In this document: positions 26,800-35,646 of the stretch, one piece after another | How positions within the stretch are numbered: the first letter of the stretch is position 1 | Layout of the letters: each line of letters opens with the position of its first letter | Assembly: GCA_012103315.1 (NCBI GenBank) | Contig: WLWZ01000009.1 | Span: 1-64,000, forward strand | Reading direction: 5' to 3' | DNA from: Alphaproteobacteria bacterium | GTDB lineage: Bacteria; Pseudomonadota; Alphaproteobacteria; MPNO01; UBA2964 | Length of the DNA: 64,000 nucleotides | Position numbers and translations under genes: made by a program | The notes under the pieces: generated by a model | Told to the model about the DNA's origin: nothing | Database searches by the model: none | What the model saw: only the letters and a program-made list of their open reading frames with translations

Positions 26800-28011
26800 C
26801 TACGGGAGGATGTAGCGCGACACCGCGATATAGTGATAGATCGTGCGTTTCTCGGTCACGTTATGGGCGCACATTGTATAGGTATTGGTGTCGTAGCCGC
26901 TAATCTTTTCGCAATCATTCTTTTTGGCACCACCATATTCATCATCCAGCCCAAAGGCATGACCGACCTCATGCTCATGCGTGTTGTCTGACGTCATGGT
27001 TGAGAAGTTAAACGGCTGCAGCGGGTTGGATTTGTACATCTGGTTAAACCCGTGCGCCAGAAACTTGGTGGCAAAACGCACTGTCAGATGATCGGTTCGC
27101 CGGAGCAATTTTTTTGCTCCTTTGAATTTGTGGTCATTATGGCCCTCCATCCATAGGCGCAATTTAAAGACGCCGGGGATAGTCCAGTATTTTTCGGCGA
27201 CACGAACAAAGTTGCTGTACACCCATTTCAGCGGTTTGGTCTTGATGATTTTGCCGTCGGCGTTTTCCCAGTACAAATTCATGCTGCTCTTAACGCGGCA
27301 GCCGGATTTCGGAGAACCCTTTTTGCCGTACTGGTATTCAATCTTGCCGACGCTGATATGCTTGTTGCGCTTGTCGCGCTTATAGAGTGGCTTGCCGGCA
27401 TATTTCTTTTTCTTGCCGGGGAAGTATGTGCTCTTGGCGCAATGGGTTGTCCAGATCGGTTTGGGATTTGAGACCAGCTTCCCGTTCTTTACTTGCGACG
27501 CGGCGTAAAGCTTGTAAGCGTGGCTAATGTTGAAATCAACACGGTCTTTGACGAGATCGGAATGGATTGGTTTATAGGGGATCGTCATGTGCCAGACATT
27601 ATTCTTTTTGCGCAACACATAGACGTAATTCATGTTGATCGCCGAGCCGAGTCCCAGGAAATTAAACTTGCCCCGGATCACCTTGGATTTGAGCTTCTTC
27701 TTGCGCAGCAGCTGTTTGCCCTTGCTGTTCTTTTTGCTGGCGATGGCGGCCGAGATATAAACACCGTTGGTATCGCGCGTCCGGTTGCATTGCAGAATGA
27801 CCTTGTTCCACTGGGCATTGCCAACATAGCTGCTGAGCTTCGGCGACTGGTTTTTATAGGTGCTGTCGGAAAATAGTGACTGACCGAAGCTGTAGTCTCG
27901 TTCTGTCCCTTTACCGGTCTTTAGATTACGACCGCTGATACAGATGCCGGCCTGTACCGTCGTGGTGAAAAACGCACCGCAAATAGCAATGAGTATGATC
28001 TTTCTGATCAT
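26800..28011 (-). CDS. Secreted HExxH zinc metalloprotease
   Basis: 403 residues with an N-terminal Sec signal peptide (RKIILIAICGAFFTTTVQA). The zinc site HEVGHAFGLDDEY starts at residue 347: two His and the catalytic Glu, with GLDDEY giving the third-ligand region. TYTMCAHN downstream resembles a metzincin Met-turn. The middle of the chain is rich in Lys and aromatic residues and carries several Cys that could form disulfides. It is predicted to be periplasmic or extracellular. No close family assignment is possible; the HExGHxxGLxDEY form recalls the M64-type peptidases. It is convergent with the orphan-domain gene. Confidence 0.8.
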   Translation of the reverse strand: MIRKIILIAICGAFFTTTVQAGICISGRNLKTGKGTERDYSFGQSLFSDSTYKNQSPKLSSYVGNAQWNKVILQCNRTRDTNGVYISAAIASKKNSKGKQLLRKKKLKSKVIRGKFNFLGLGSAINMNYVYVLRKKNNVWHMTIPYKPIHSDLVKDRVDFNISHAYKLYAASQVKNGKLVSNPKPIWTTHCAKSTYFPGKKKKYAGKPLYKRDKRNKHISVGKIEYQYGKKGSPKSGCRVKSSMNLYWENADGKIIKTKPLKWVYSNFVRVAEKYWTIPGVFKLRLWMEGHNDHKFKGAKKLLRRTDHLTVRFATKFLAHGFNQMYKSNPLQPFNFSTMTSDNTHEHEVGHAFGLDDEYGGAKKNDCEKISGYDTNTYTMCAHNVTEKRTIYHYIAVSRYILP

Positions 28012-28264
28012 GTGAGCCCCCCAATGGCAAATCCCCGTGTCAGTCTGGCATGTTTTGTGCCGATGCGGCAGCGGTAAATTTTATGACGGAGAAATTCGTT
28101 CAACGTATTGCCTTAAAATGAACTTTGATTCTGAGGCTGGTCAGAATACGTATCGTGTCCTATAAGTAGAGTGTCCGTATAAAATTTCGGGCAAGCTGCG
28201 ATTGCGGCACTTGGGGCAATAATAACAACCGCGGTGAATACTCCATTTGCGGTGGGAAAAGAGT

Positions 28265-29107
28265 ATGGATTCAGAGTCAGCGTTGAGGTTCCGAAAGGCA
28301 CTTAGACGTGCGTTTTGGACGAGTTTTTTCTTTGGTTGCATTCCTTTAATATTTCATGTTCTTGGTGGACAAGTGTGTTCTGCATCTTGGGCGCCGTGTA
28401 CAGTAAATTTCGCCTGGCCGCCTGGAGACCCAATCTGGACTACAAATTTGTTGTTCATTGGCCTTGGGACAGGGGCCGCAGCCTTTATTGGATGCTTGAG
28501 ATACGTGTTTGTGAGTTCCATATCTAAGGGGCAGGTGTTCCGGCGTTTGATCCTGGAGGTCGGTTCGATGATCTTTCTGCTGCCTATTTTAGTATTTGCA
28601 TTTATGGTCATTACAGGAATATACACCATTGTGTGGGCGATTCCGGCTGCAGCGGGCACAATGTTCTATGTTGCGGCGGTGACGCTCGTTACGGTAGTAA
28701 TAATTGCTTATTTATTGGAGGTTAGGTTACTCTCCACTATCGCGTCGAAATGGAGAATTAGTATGGTTTTGTTGACGACAATCTTCGTCGCAATTGCTGT
28801 AGCTTTGGTGGCGTTGACGATTCAGATCGCACCGCGAATTAAGGACGAGCTGGATGAGAGCCATCTCGAAAATAAATTTGTTAATCTGCTGTGTTGGCGC
28901 ATGGATTTGCCGCTGGAACGCGGAGCCTTTGAGAAATACGTTATTATCGTACCGATCGCATCAACTTTTATCGCTGTATTCTTGATTTCAACCGGCTTTC
29001 ATACTTTGATTCTAGGTGAAGAAATGGGCAATGAATTCTTGGTTGCAGTATCGACCTGTAGCGTTCTTGGTGGAGGCGCCTCAGGAATCATCGGCCGATT
29101 CAGCTGA
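28265..29107 (+). CDS. Polytopic membrane protein of unknown function
   Basis: 280 residues from ATG 28265 with GGTGGGAAAAGAG before it. About six to seven hydrophobic segments are visible, including WTSFFFGCIPLIFHVLGG, LLFIGLGTGAAAFIGCL, IFLLPILVFAFMVITGIY, a following AAAGTMFYVAAVTLVTVV region, ISMVLLTTIFVAIAVALVAL and VPIASTFIAVFLISTGF. A polar loop with DELDESHLENKF precedes the last helices. I do not recognise the family. It lies in the AT-richer accessory stretch and has no operon partner. Confidence 0.65.
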   Translation: MDSESALRFRKALRRAFWTSFFFGCIPLIFHVLGGQVCSASWAPCTVNFAWPPGDPIWTTNLLFIGLGTGAAAFIGCLRYVFVSSISKGQVFRRLILEVGSMIFLLPILVFAFMVITGIYTIVWAIPAAAGTMFYVAAVTLVTVVIIAYLLEVRLLSTIASKWRISMVLLTTIFVAIAVALVALTIQIAPRIKDELDESHLENKFVNLLCWRMDLPLERGAFEKYVIIVPIASTFIAVFLISTGFHTLILGEEMGNEFLVAVSTCSVLGGGASGIIGRFS

Positions 29108-29267
29108 CTGATTGCCGACTTTTCACACCAACTATCGTTACCCCCACCTTTACACCATTCCGCCACTGTGGCACATAACGGCTGCCCGTTTTAGCGGGCC
29201 GAGTGCCCTCGACAAAAACCGGCGCTCATAAGAATTTTCTTTTATTCTAGGCGGTTAGAGGTCTCTT

Positions 29268-29582
29268 TTGACGGCGCGCGCATTGTCCCGGTTTATGAAG
29301 TTTCTGATTGTGCTGGTCGTTCTTGTGGCCAGTGCGGTGGGTGCGACCTGGGTACGCTATGAGAGCTTTGATCCCTGTGCCTGGATGCATAAAGATATGG
29401 TTGAAAGTTCCGGATTGCCGGGGCTGATTGTCACGGCACGGATCAAGGCATCCTTTCTGATCGATGGCGTGACGTCACCGACGCCGAAGCTGTGTCTCTA
29501 CGCCTGGTGGCAGCATCGCTTTGAAGGTGCCAAGAACAGCGGCAAAACAGATCCTGCCCCGGAAAAATCTGAGAACAAGTAG
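29268..29582 (+). CDS. Small membrane-anchored or exported protein
   Basis: 104 residues from a TTG at 29268 with AGAGG about 7 bases upstream; an ATG at 29295 lacks a ribosome site. The N-terminus MTARALSRFMKFLIVLVVLV is a basic, hydrophobic signal or anchor helix. A short soluble part follows with Cys near residues 37 and 76 and an acidic, lysine-rich tail (TDPAPEKSENK). No family is recognised. It may be a periplasmic protein tethered to the inner membrane. Confidence is limited by size and the unusual start. Confidence 0.5.
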   Translation: MTARALSRFMKFLIVLVVLVASAVGATWVRYESFDPCAWMHKDMVESSGLPGLIVTARIKASFLIDGVTSPTPKLCLYAWWQHRFEGAKNSGKTDPAPEKSENK

Positions 29583-29648
29583 ACCGCGCGCTTTCGCGCG
29601 TTAGAATAACCAGAAAATACAATCGATAACCACAGCTGGGAGGCCATC

Positions 29649-30839
29649 GTGGCGGATAATTTCCTGCGTGATAAACCGGTCGCAATCATCGCTTATGGCG
29701 AGGTTCAGAACTTGCGGCGCTCGGGTAAGCGGCCTTACGAGTTTGCCGCCGAGGTTATGGGGCAGATGCTCGAGAAGACTGGCCTCAAGAATTCCGATAT
29801 TGATGGTATGGCGACCCATATGCCGACCGCCGAGGCCGGCAACACGTTTTATACCAACACCATGGCCGATAATCTTGGGCTGCAACCGCGCTGGACACAG
29901 CTAACGGATATTGGCGGTTGCTCGCCGGTCGGCAATATAGCGCGCGCCGCGGCGGCGATCATCACGGGCCAATGTGAGATGGCGATCTGTCTGGCCTCGG
30001 ACAGCACTGGCACGACGGGCATAGGACATCGTCGGCTGGGTGGCTACCGCCAGGAATTTATGGAGTCGATTGGCTTTCAGGGGCCGCCGATTGCTTTTGG
30101 TTTGCTCAGCCACGCCTATGATCTGAAATACGGGCTCAATCTTGAAGCATTGGGGCATCTCGCGGTCACCCAACGCAATGGCGCGCTGGTCAATGACAAT
30201 GCCATCGAAACCTTCAAGAAACCGATTACGGTGCAGGACTATCTCGACTCACGCGTGATTGCAGAGCCAATCCGCCTGCTCGATTGTGTAATGCGCTGCG
30301 ATGGCGGCAATGGTCTGTTGATCACCAGCACCGAACGGGCCAAAGCGATGGGGCTGGAAAATCTGGTCTATCCGACGGCCTATTCAGAGATTACCAACTT
30401 TGAGCCGGACGACCCCAACCCCGATGTGACGGAGACCGGCTTTGCAACAGTCGGACCGGATGTGTTCGCTAAGGCGGGCATGTCGCCGGACGATGTCGAT
30501 ATGTTTCACCCCTATGATGATTTCCTCATTGCGATGATGTTGCAGATGGAACAGATCGGGTTCTGTGGTCGCGGCGAGGGCGCAGACTTTATCCTTGGCA
30601 CCGATATGTCCCCGACCGGCACGCTGCCGGTTAACACGGGCGGTGGGCAGATCTCCGCTGGCCAGCCGGGTCTTGGGGGCGGTGGGGTTAACCTAACCGA
30701 AGCGATCCGCCAGTTGATGGGCGAGGCAACAGGCCGCCAGGTCGAGAATGCAAAGAACGCCTTGGTCACCGGCATTGGTGTGATCCCCTATTTCCGCAAC
30801 TGGGGTAGCAGCAACTGTATGATTTTGGAGGGCGCATAA
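29649..30839 (+). CDS. SCP2-type thiolase-fold protein (Ltp2-like)
   Basis: 396 residues from a GTG start with GGGAGG before it. It has the thiolase fold: DIGGCSPVGNIARAAAAI near residue 95 at the nucleophile elbow, HPYDDFLIAMMLQME near 300, and NTGGGQISAGQPGLGG near 330. The sequence is of the non-condensing or aldolase type rather than a classical acetyl-CoA acetyltransferase, because CHG-type C-terminal residues are not in place. It is one base from a DUF35 protein gene. In steroid degraders such pairs form a retro-aldolase on acyl-CoA thioesters, so a C-C cleaving role is likely by analogy. Confidence 0.85.
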   Translation: MADNFLRDKPVAIIAYGEVQNLRRSGKRPYEFAAEVMGQMLEKTGLKNSDIDGMATHMPTAEAGNTFYTNTMADNLGLQPRWTQLTDIGGCSPVGNIARAAAAIITGQCEMAICLASDSTGTTGIGHRRLGGYRQEFMESIGFQGPPIAFGLLSHAYDLKYGLNLEALGHLAVTQRNGALVNDNAIETFKKPITVQDYLDSRVIAEPIRLLDCVMRCDGGNGLLITSTERAKAMGLENLVYPTAYSEITNFEPDDPNPDVTETGFATVGPDVFAKAGMSPDDVDMFHPYDDFLIAMMLQMEQIGFCGRGEGADFILGTDMSPTGTLPVNTGGGQISAGQPGLGGGGVNLTEAIRQLMGEATGRQVENAKNALVTGIGVIPYFRNWGSSNCMILEGA

Positions 30840-30840
30840 C

Positions 30841-31260
30841 ATGGCCGATGAAAAACAAAACCCGCCACCGCCCGTCCCGACACCCACACCGGTGAGCCAG
30901 CCAATGTGGGATGCCGCCAAAGACGGCAAACTCGCTTTGCAGTTTGACCCTGCTTCTGGCAAGGCGCAGTTCTGGCCGCGCCCGGTCAATGTGCAAACAG
31001 GTAAAGCGGATTACGAATGGCGTGAAGTGTCCGGTAAAGGCACGCTATCGGCCTGGACCAAGGTGCATATCCCGGCCTTTGGGTTTGCAGATCGGGTACC
31101 CTATATTTTGGGGGCGGTCGATCTTGCTGAAGGCGGCCGTGTCGTGGCGCAGCTGGTCAATGTCGAAGAGGATGCGCTGACGCCCGGCATGGCAGTTAAG
31201 GTCAGTTGGGAAGAACGCTCTGATGATATTCATGTTTATCAGTTTGAACCGGATAGTTGA
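30841..31260 (+). CDS. DUF35 OB-fold partner protein without the zinc-ribbon cysteines
   Basis: 139 residues. The N-terminal helix PVSQPMWDAAKDGKLALQ and the OB-fold strands (GKGTLSAWTKVHIPAFGFA, YILGAVDLAEGGR, MAVKVSWEER) fit the DUF35/ChsH2 family. Family members usually have a rubredoxin-like Cys4 knuckle between these parts; here that stretch (DPASGKAQFWPRP) has no cysteine, and there is none in the whole protein. It follows the thiolase gene by one base and probably forms a complex with it. It is cytosolic. Confidence 0.85.
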   Translation: MADEKQNPPPPVPTPTPVSQPMWDAAKDGKLALQFDPASGKAQFWPRPVNVQTGKADYEWREVSGKGTLSAWTKVHIPAFGFADRVPYILGAVDLAEGGRVVAQLVNVEEDALTPGMAVKVSWEERSDDIHVYQFEPDS

Positions 31261-31346
31261 CCGGCGCGCTGACAGAGAATTATTTACGGGTTTCGCTGAC
31301 AGGCGCATAGTTGGCTGGAAGTGGAGTTTGAACCGGGAGGTTTAAG

Positions 31347-32381
31347 ATGTTCGCAATCGCCGCGCCTGATCCCGCTGCCTGGTATGCAGATGATATGGCA
31401 GCAAAGTCCAACGAATGGATCTATCCGCTTTCGCAACGTCAGGTCGGCGAGTTGATGGACCAGGTTGCTGTGTTGGAGCGTGACGGCGTTGATATTAAGG
31501 ACATCACGCGAGACCTTTTCCCACTGCCTAATGTGGGTCCGGCCCTGGAGGACATTTATCACGAGCTGACCGAAGGGCGGGGCTTTGTCTTGGTACGCGG
31601 TTTGCCCGTACAGGAGATGACGACGTGGCAGGCGGGTGCGGCCTTCTTTGGCATTGGGACGTATTTGGGACAGGCTGTGTCTCAGAACCCGATGGGCCAT
31701 TTGTTGGGGCATGTCAAAAACCTCGGCAAAGATTACGACGACCCAATGGTGCGGGGCTATCAGACTGCAGCCCAAATGAATTTCCATAGCGATCAGTGTG
31801 ACTATGTCGGGCTGATGTGCATGCATCCGGCCAAGAGTGGTGGCGCGAGCCTGATTGCCAGTTCAATGACTGTGTATAATGAAATGCAAAAGCGGCGGCC
31901 TGATCTTGCGGCGGCGTTGTGCAATATTTTTTATTTCACCAAGCACGGCGAGGTGAAAGACGGCGAAGACCCATTCTACACCATGCCAATCTTTGGCTTC
32001 CATGAAGGCTATTTGTCGATCCGTGCCGGCGGCGCACATGTTCGTAAAGCGCAGCTTTTACCTGGTGTGCCACAATTCACGGAGACCGATATCGAAGCGC
32101 TCGATATGTTTCAGGAATTGGCAAAAGAGCTTTATATGCCGATGGAGTTTGAGGTCGGTGATATACAGTTTCTGCACAATCACGTGATGCTCCACACCCG
32201 CACGGCGTTTGAAGACTATGAAGAGCACGAGAAAAAACGCCATCTGATGCGGCTATGGTTGACCGATCCAGAAGGCCGCCCGACACCCCCCGGATTCCGT
32301 GAAAATATCAGCGGTATTGAGGTAACCGGGACCGTGCACACGGCACCGCTTGATATGCTTGAAGGGGCGGGCGCTGACTGA
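31347..32381 (+). CDS. TauD/TfdA-like Fe(II)/2-oxoglutarate-type oxygenase
   Basis: 344 residues. The facial triad is suggested by NFHSDQCDYVGL (HxD near residue 150) and a distal His in FLHNHVMLHTRTAFED, with RHLMRLW as the oxoglutarate-binding arginine region. The N-terminal part (DYVLVRGLPV-like GFVLVRGLPVQEM) fits TauD-fold proteins, including gamma-butyrobetaine-type members. A GGGAGG ribosome site precedes the ATG. It sits between the thiolase/DUF35 pair and a DMT transporter. It probably hydroxylates a small organic acid; the substrate is unknown. Confidence 0.87.
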   Translation: MFAIAAPDPAAWYADDMAAKSNEWIYPLSQRQVGELMDQVAVLERDGVDIKDITRDLFPLPNVGPALEDIYHELTEGRGFVLVRGLPVQEMTTWQAGAAFFGIGTYLGQAVSQNPMGHLLGHVKNLGKDYDDPMVRGYQTAAQMNFHSDQCDYVGLMCMHPAKSGGASLIASSMTVYNEMQKRRPDLAAALCNIFYFTKHGEVKDGEDPFYTMPIFGFHEGYLSIRAGGAHVRKAQLLPGVPQFTETDIEALDMFQELAKELYMPMEFEVGDIQFLHNHVMLHTRTAFEDYEEHEKKRHLMRLWLTDPEGRPTPPGFRENISGIEVTGTVHTAPLDMLEGAGAD

Positions 32382-32420
32382 CCCGTACTCTCACTTTTCC
32401 TGCTGCCTTGAAAGCATTTC

Positions 32421-33347
32421 ATGAATAATTCGCCGCGCGAAACTGGTAGCGATACAAAGCGCGTCGTATCGGGGTATGCGCTTCTGACAGCAGGCATTTT
32501 ATTCTGGGCGGGGAATGCTGTTGTTGGGCGCGCTGCAGCAGGGGCTGATATCCCGCCATTGACGCTTAACTTCTTTCGTTGGTCTATTGCGCTAGTGTTT
32601 TTTCTGGCGATCTTCGGTCGCGCAACCTGGGCGCAGCGGCATCTGTTGTGGGAACACCGCAAATTCATTGTGATCTATTCGGTGCTGACGATTGTCGGAT
32701 TCAACTGCACGTTCTATGTGGCGCTCCAGAAGACCACGGTGCTACAGGCATCTCTCATTCAATCCATCTTACCGGTCCTTGTTCTTTTGCTGGCGCTTGT
32801 CGTTCTCAAAACTAGGATTACCGGTCAGCAATGGTGGGGTGTTGTCTTTTCGATTGGGGGTGCTGCTCTTATCGTTATCCGGGGCGATTGGGAGGTTATC
32901 AAATCACTTCGCATTCAAGACGGTGATATCTGGGCACTTGTCGCGGTATTTCTTTGGGCGCTACAGGCGTTCCTGATGCGCTACAAGCCGCAGACCATCG
33001 ATATCATGCCGTTTATGACAGCGCTGGCGGCAATCGGCGTCATTGTTATGACACCAATGTATATTTGGGAATCAACCGTCATAAAGCCGACGCCATTTAC
33101 CCAGGAGAGTATCCTGCTGTTTCTCTATCTCGGTATATTCGCCGGTTTCCTTGGCACCACTTCCTGGAATGAAGGTACCTATCGAACCGGTCCCGCCCAG
33201 GCCGGGTATTTCGGCAATCTCTATCCGGTTTTTGCTGGTGGGTTGGCTATCCTACTTCTGGGCGAAACATTGCACTGGTATCACATGCTGGGCGCAGGGT
33301 TGGTCGTTGCGGGAATTTGGCTCGCGATTTTCCATAAATCTAAGTAG
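32421..33347 (+). CDS. DMT-superfamily (EamA) transporter
   Basis: 308 residues with ten hydrophobic helices in two EamA repeats. The first starts near GYALLTAGILFWAGNAVVGR and the second near DIWALVAVFLWALQAFLM, with PxxxxxxLGExLHWYHMLGAGLVVAG-type ending (FAGGLAILLLGETLHWY). It is an inner-membrane permease or exporter of unknown substrate. It is followed 11 bases later by a molybdenum hydroxylase gene, so it may move that enzyme's substrate or product. Confidence 0.88.
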   Translation: MNNSPRETGSDTKRVVSGYALLTAGILFWAGNAVVGRAAAGADIPPLTLNFFRWSIALVFFLAIFGRATWAQRHLLWEHRKFIVIYSVLTIVGFNCTFYVALQKTTVLQASLIQSILPVLVLLLALVVLKTRITGQQWWGVVFSIGGAALIVIRGDWEVIKSLRIQDGDIWALVAVFLWALQAFLMRYKPQTIDIMPFMTALAAIGVIVMTPMYIWESTVIKPTPFTQESILLFLYLGIFAGFLGTTSWNEGTYRTGPAQAGYFGNLYPVFAGGLAILLLGETLHWYHMLGAGLVVAGIWLAIFHKSK

Positions 33348-33358
33348 CGGGAACGACA

Positions 33359-35644
33359 GTGTCCTCCGACCTTTCTTTTGAGCTCGGTGCACCGGTTCCA
33401 CGGGTTGAAGACGAGCGGCTGCTGATTGGAGGAGGTCAGTTCCTCGATGATCGCGCGTTTCCAGATATGGTACATGCAGCGGTCGTGCGGTCACCGCATC
33501 CCCATGCGCGCATAATGAAAATCGATATAACAGTCGCTCAGGTGATACCCGGCGTGTTGCTCATTCTAACGGGCGAGGATTATGCGGCAGCCGGGCTCGG
33601 CTCAATTCCCTGTCAGGATGCTTGCGAGACACGTGATGGCATGCCGCGTCCTGATCTTCCTTTTCCCGCTCTGGCCCGCAAACGGGTGCTCTATGTCGGA
33701 GAAGCGGTGGCGTTTGTTGTTGCAGAGTCCGATGTCATCGCGCGCGATGCTGCTGAGTTGGTCGAGGTCAAATATGACCCCTTGCCGTCCAATACAGATT
33801 TGGACAAAGCTGGAGATACCCCAGTTCTTTGGCCGCAATGCCTGGAAAATGAAGTGTTCTATGCCACCCAGGGTGATGCGCAATCGACTGATAGAGCCTT
33901 CGCTGATGCGGCGCACATTGTACACCAGCGTCTCGTTAATCAACGTATCTCGGCAAACCCGCTGGAAGTGCGTGGCTATATTGGCTGCTTTGAGGGTGGC
34001 AAATACAAGCTCCTTGGCGGTGTCCACTCGCCACACTTGTTTCGTACCCAACTGACGCGCGACGTCTTTCACATAAATGAAGATCAGTTGCGGATTGTGA
34101 CCGGTGATGTCGGTGGCAGTTTTGGCATGCGGGGCGCGTTGTTTCCCGAGATCATTCTCGTTCTCTGGGCATCGCAAAAGCTTGGGCGCCCCGTCAAATG
34201 GTTAGCGTCACGTACAGAGAGTTTTGTCAGTGATCATCATGGTCGCGACGTCATTAGTGACGCGGAGCTTGCACTCAACGGTGCTGGAAAATTCCTTGGG
34301 CTACGGGTCGCAATCAAAGCCAATATCGGGGCGTACTTGTCGATCAAGGGCCCTCGTTCAGCGCTCAATGCCCTGACTCTGCAAGCAGGATGCTACAAGA
34401 TTGCGGCCTGCGATGTGAACGCCAGCGGCATCATGACCAATACCGTGCCAACAGCGCCGTATCGCGGCGCGGGTGGTCCAGAAGCGGCATACATCCTTGA
34501 ACGGTTGATCGATAAGGCAGCTATTGAAACGGGTTTCGACAGGGTCGAGATCCGGCGACGTAATCTGATTTCCACCGCTGATATGCCCTACGATACTGGG
34601 CTTGGCCTTACCTATGATTGCGGTGAATTTGAAGCGGTGATGGATCAGGCTCTAGCCCTCGCTGATATTTCAGGGTTTGAAGAACGCCGCGCCGCTTCAT
34701 TGATTGCCGGTAAACGCCGTGGCATTGGCGTGTGTAATGTCCTTGAGCAAACCGGTCGTCCGAGTATCGAAGGCGCTGACCTCCGAATTGACGCCGAAGG
34801 CAGGGTGACTCTCGCGGTTGGAACCGCACCGCAGGGGCAGGGACATGAGACTATCTTCAAGCAGCTGATTTGCGAGGCGCTGGGAGTAATGCCCGAACAA
34901 GTCGCGGTCGTTACCGGTGATACTGTTGCGACGAATGTTGGTGGCGGAACCTTTAATTCGCGGTCAGCAGTATGTGGTGGCGCGGCGGTAGAGATCGTAA
35001 AGCAGAAAATAATTGAACGCTGTCGTAACCTCGCGGCAGATCAATTCGAGGCGGCGGTGGAAGATATCGAGTTCTCATCTGGACAGTTCCAAATAACGGG
35101 CACCGACCGGTGTATATCGCTGATTGATGTTGCGATAGCCGAAGGTGGTGTGGGTGAAGCTGCTGAATTTTCACCGGACACACCGACCTTTCCGCAGGGG
35201 TGTCATATCTGCGAAGTGGAAATTGATTCTGATACGGGGATCGTTTCCGTCGAGCGTTACGTCACAGTTGATGATGTCGGGACGGTCTTGAACCCGCTGA
35301 CTCTCGAAGGACAAATCCATGGTGGGGTCGTTCAGGGTATAGGTCAGGCCTTGCTTGAGGAGATTCACTACGATCCGGCGAGTGGCCAGATTTTAAGTGG
35401 CTCGTTCATGGATTACGCCATGCCCCGCGCTGACGATATATGCAGCTTTGCATCGGGGTCCCATCCGGTACCGACAAAAACCAACTCACTCGGGGTAAAG
35501 GGAGCGGGAGAAGCAGGAACGGTTGGCGCATTGCCCGCTGTCATGTGCGCGGTCGCTGATGCGTTGGCTGATATTGGGGGTCGCGATATCGATATGCCGG
35601 CAACGCCGGAGCGTGTCTGGCAAGTGATTGCTAAGGGACGCTGA
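33359..35644 (+). CDS. Xanthine-dehydrogenase-family molybdenum hydroxylase, large subunit (form II CODH-like)
   Basis: 761 residues from a GTG start. Mo-binding segments are GDVGGSFGMRGALFPE (near residue 255), APYRGAGGPEAAYILERL (near 365), GTAPQGQGHETIFKQL (near 495) and the catalytic-Glu region VKGAGEAGTVGALPAVM near the C-terminus. The YRGAGGPE loop is that of form II CoxL-like enzymes and not the AYxCSFR loop of true CO dehydrogenase, so CO oxidation is unlikely. No FeS or FAD gene is nearby. It converges with the pit gene with only 2 bases between stops. Confidence 0.92.
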   Translation: MSSDLSFELGAPVPRVEDERLLIGGGQFLDDRAFPDMVHAAVVRSPHPHARIMKIDITVAQVIPGVLLILTGEDYAAAGLGSIPCQDACETRDGMPRPDLPFPALARKRVLYVGEAVAFVVAESDVIARDAAELVEVKYDPLPSNTDLDKAGDTPVLWPQCLENEVFYATQGDAQSTDRAFADAAHIVHQRLVNQRISANPLEVRGYIGCFEGGKYKLLGGVHSPHLFRTQLTRDVFHINEDQLRIVTGDVGGSFGMRGALFPEIILVLWASQKLGRPVKWLASRTESFVSDHHGRDVISDAELALNGAGKFLGLRVAIKANIGAYLSIKGPRSALNALTLQAGCYKIAACDVNASGIMTNTVPTAPYRGAGGPEAAYILERLIDKAAIETGFDRVEIRRRNLISTADMPYDTGLGLTYDCGEFEAVMDQALALADISGFEERRAASLIAGKRRGIGVCNVLEQTGRPSIEGADLRIDAEGRVTLAVGTAPQGQGHETIFKQLICEALGVMPEQVAVVTGDTVATNVGGGTFNSRSAVCGGAAVEIVKQKIIERCRNLAADQFEAAVEDIEFSSGQFQITGTDRCISLIDVAIAEGGVGEAAEFSPDTPTFPQGCHICEVEIDSDTGIVSVERYVTVDDVGTVLNPLTLEGQIHGGVVQGIGQALLEEIHYDPASGQILSGSFMDYAMPRADDICSFASGSHPVPTKTNSLGVKGAGEAGTVGALPAVMCAVADALADIGGRDIDMPATPERVWQVIAKGR

Positions 35645-35646
35645 CA

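Noticed and set aside
33359..35644. True aerobic CO dehydrogenase
   Set aside because: The active-site loop is YRGAGGPE rather than the AYxCSFR type, and no coxS, coxM or maturation genes are adjacent.
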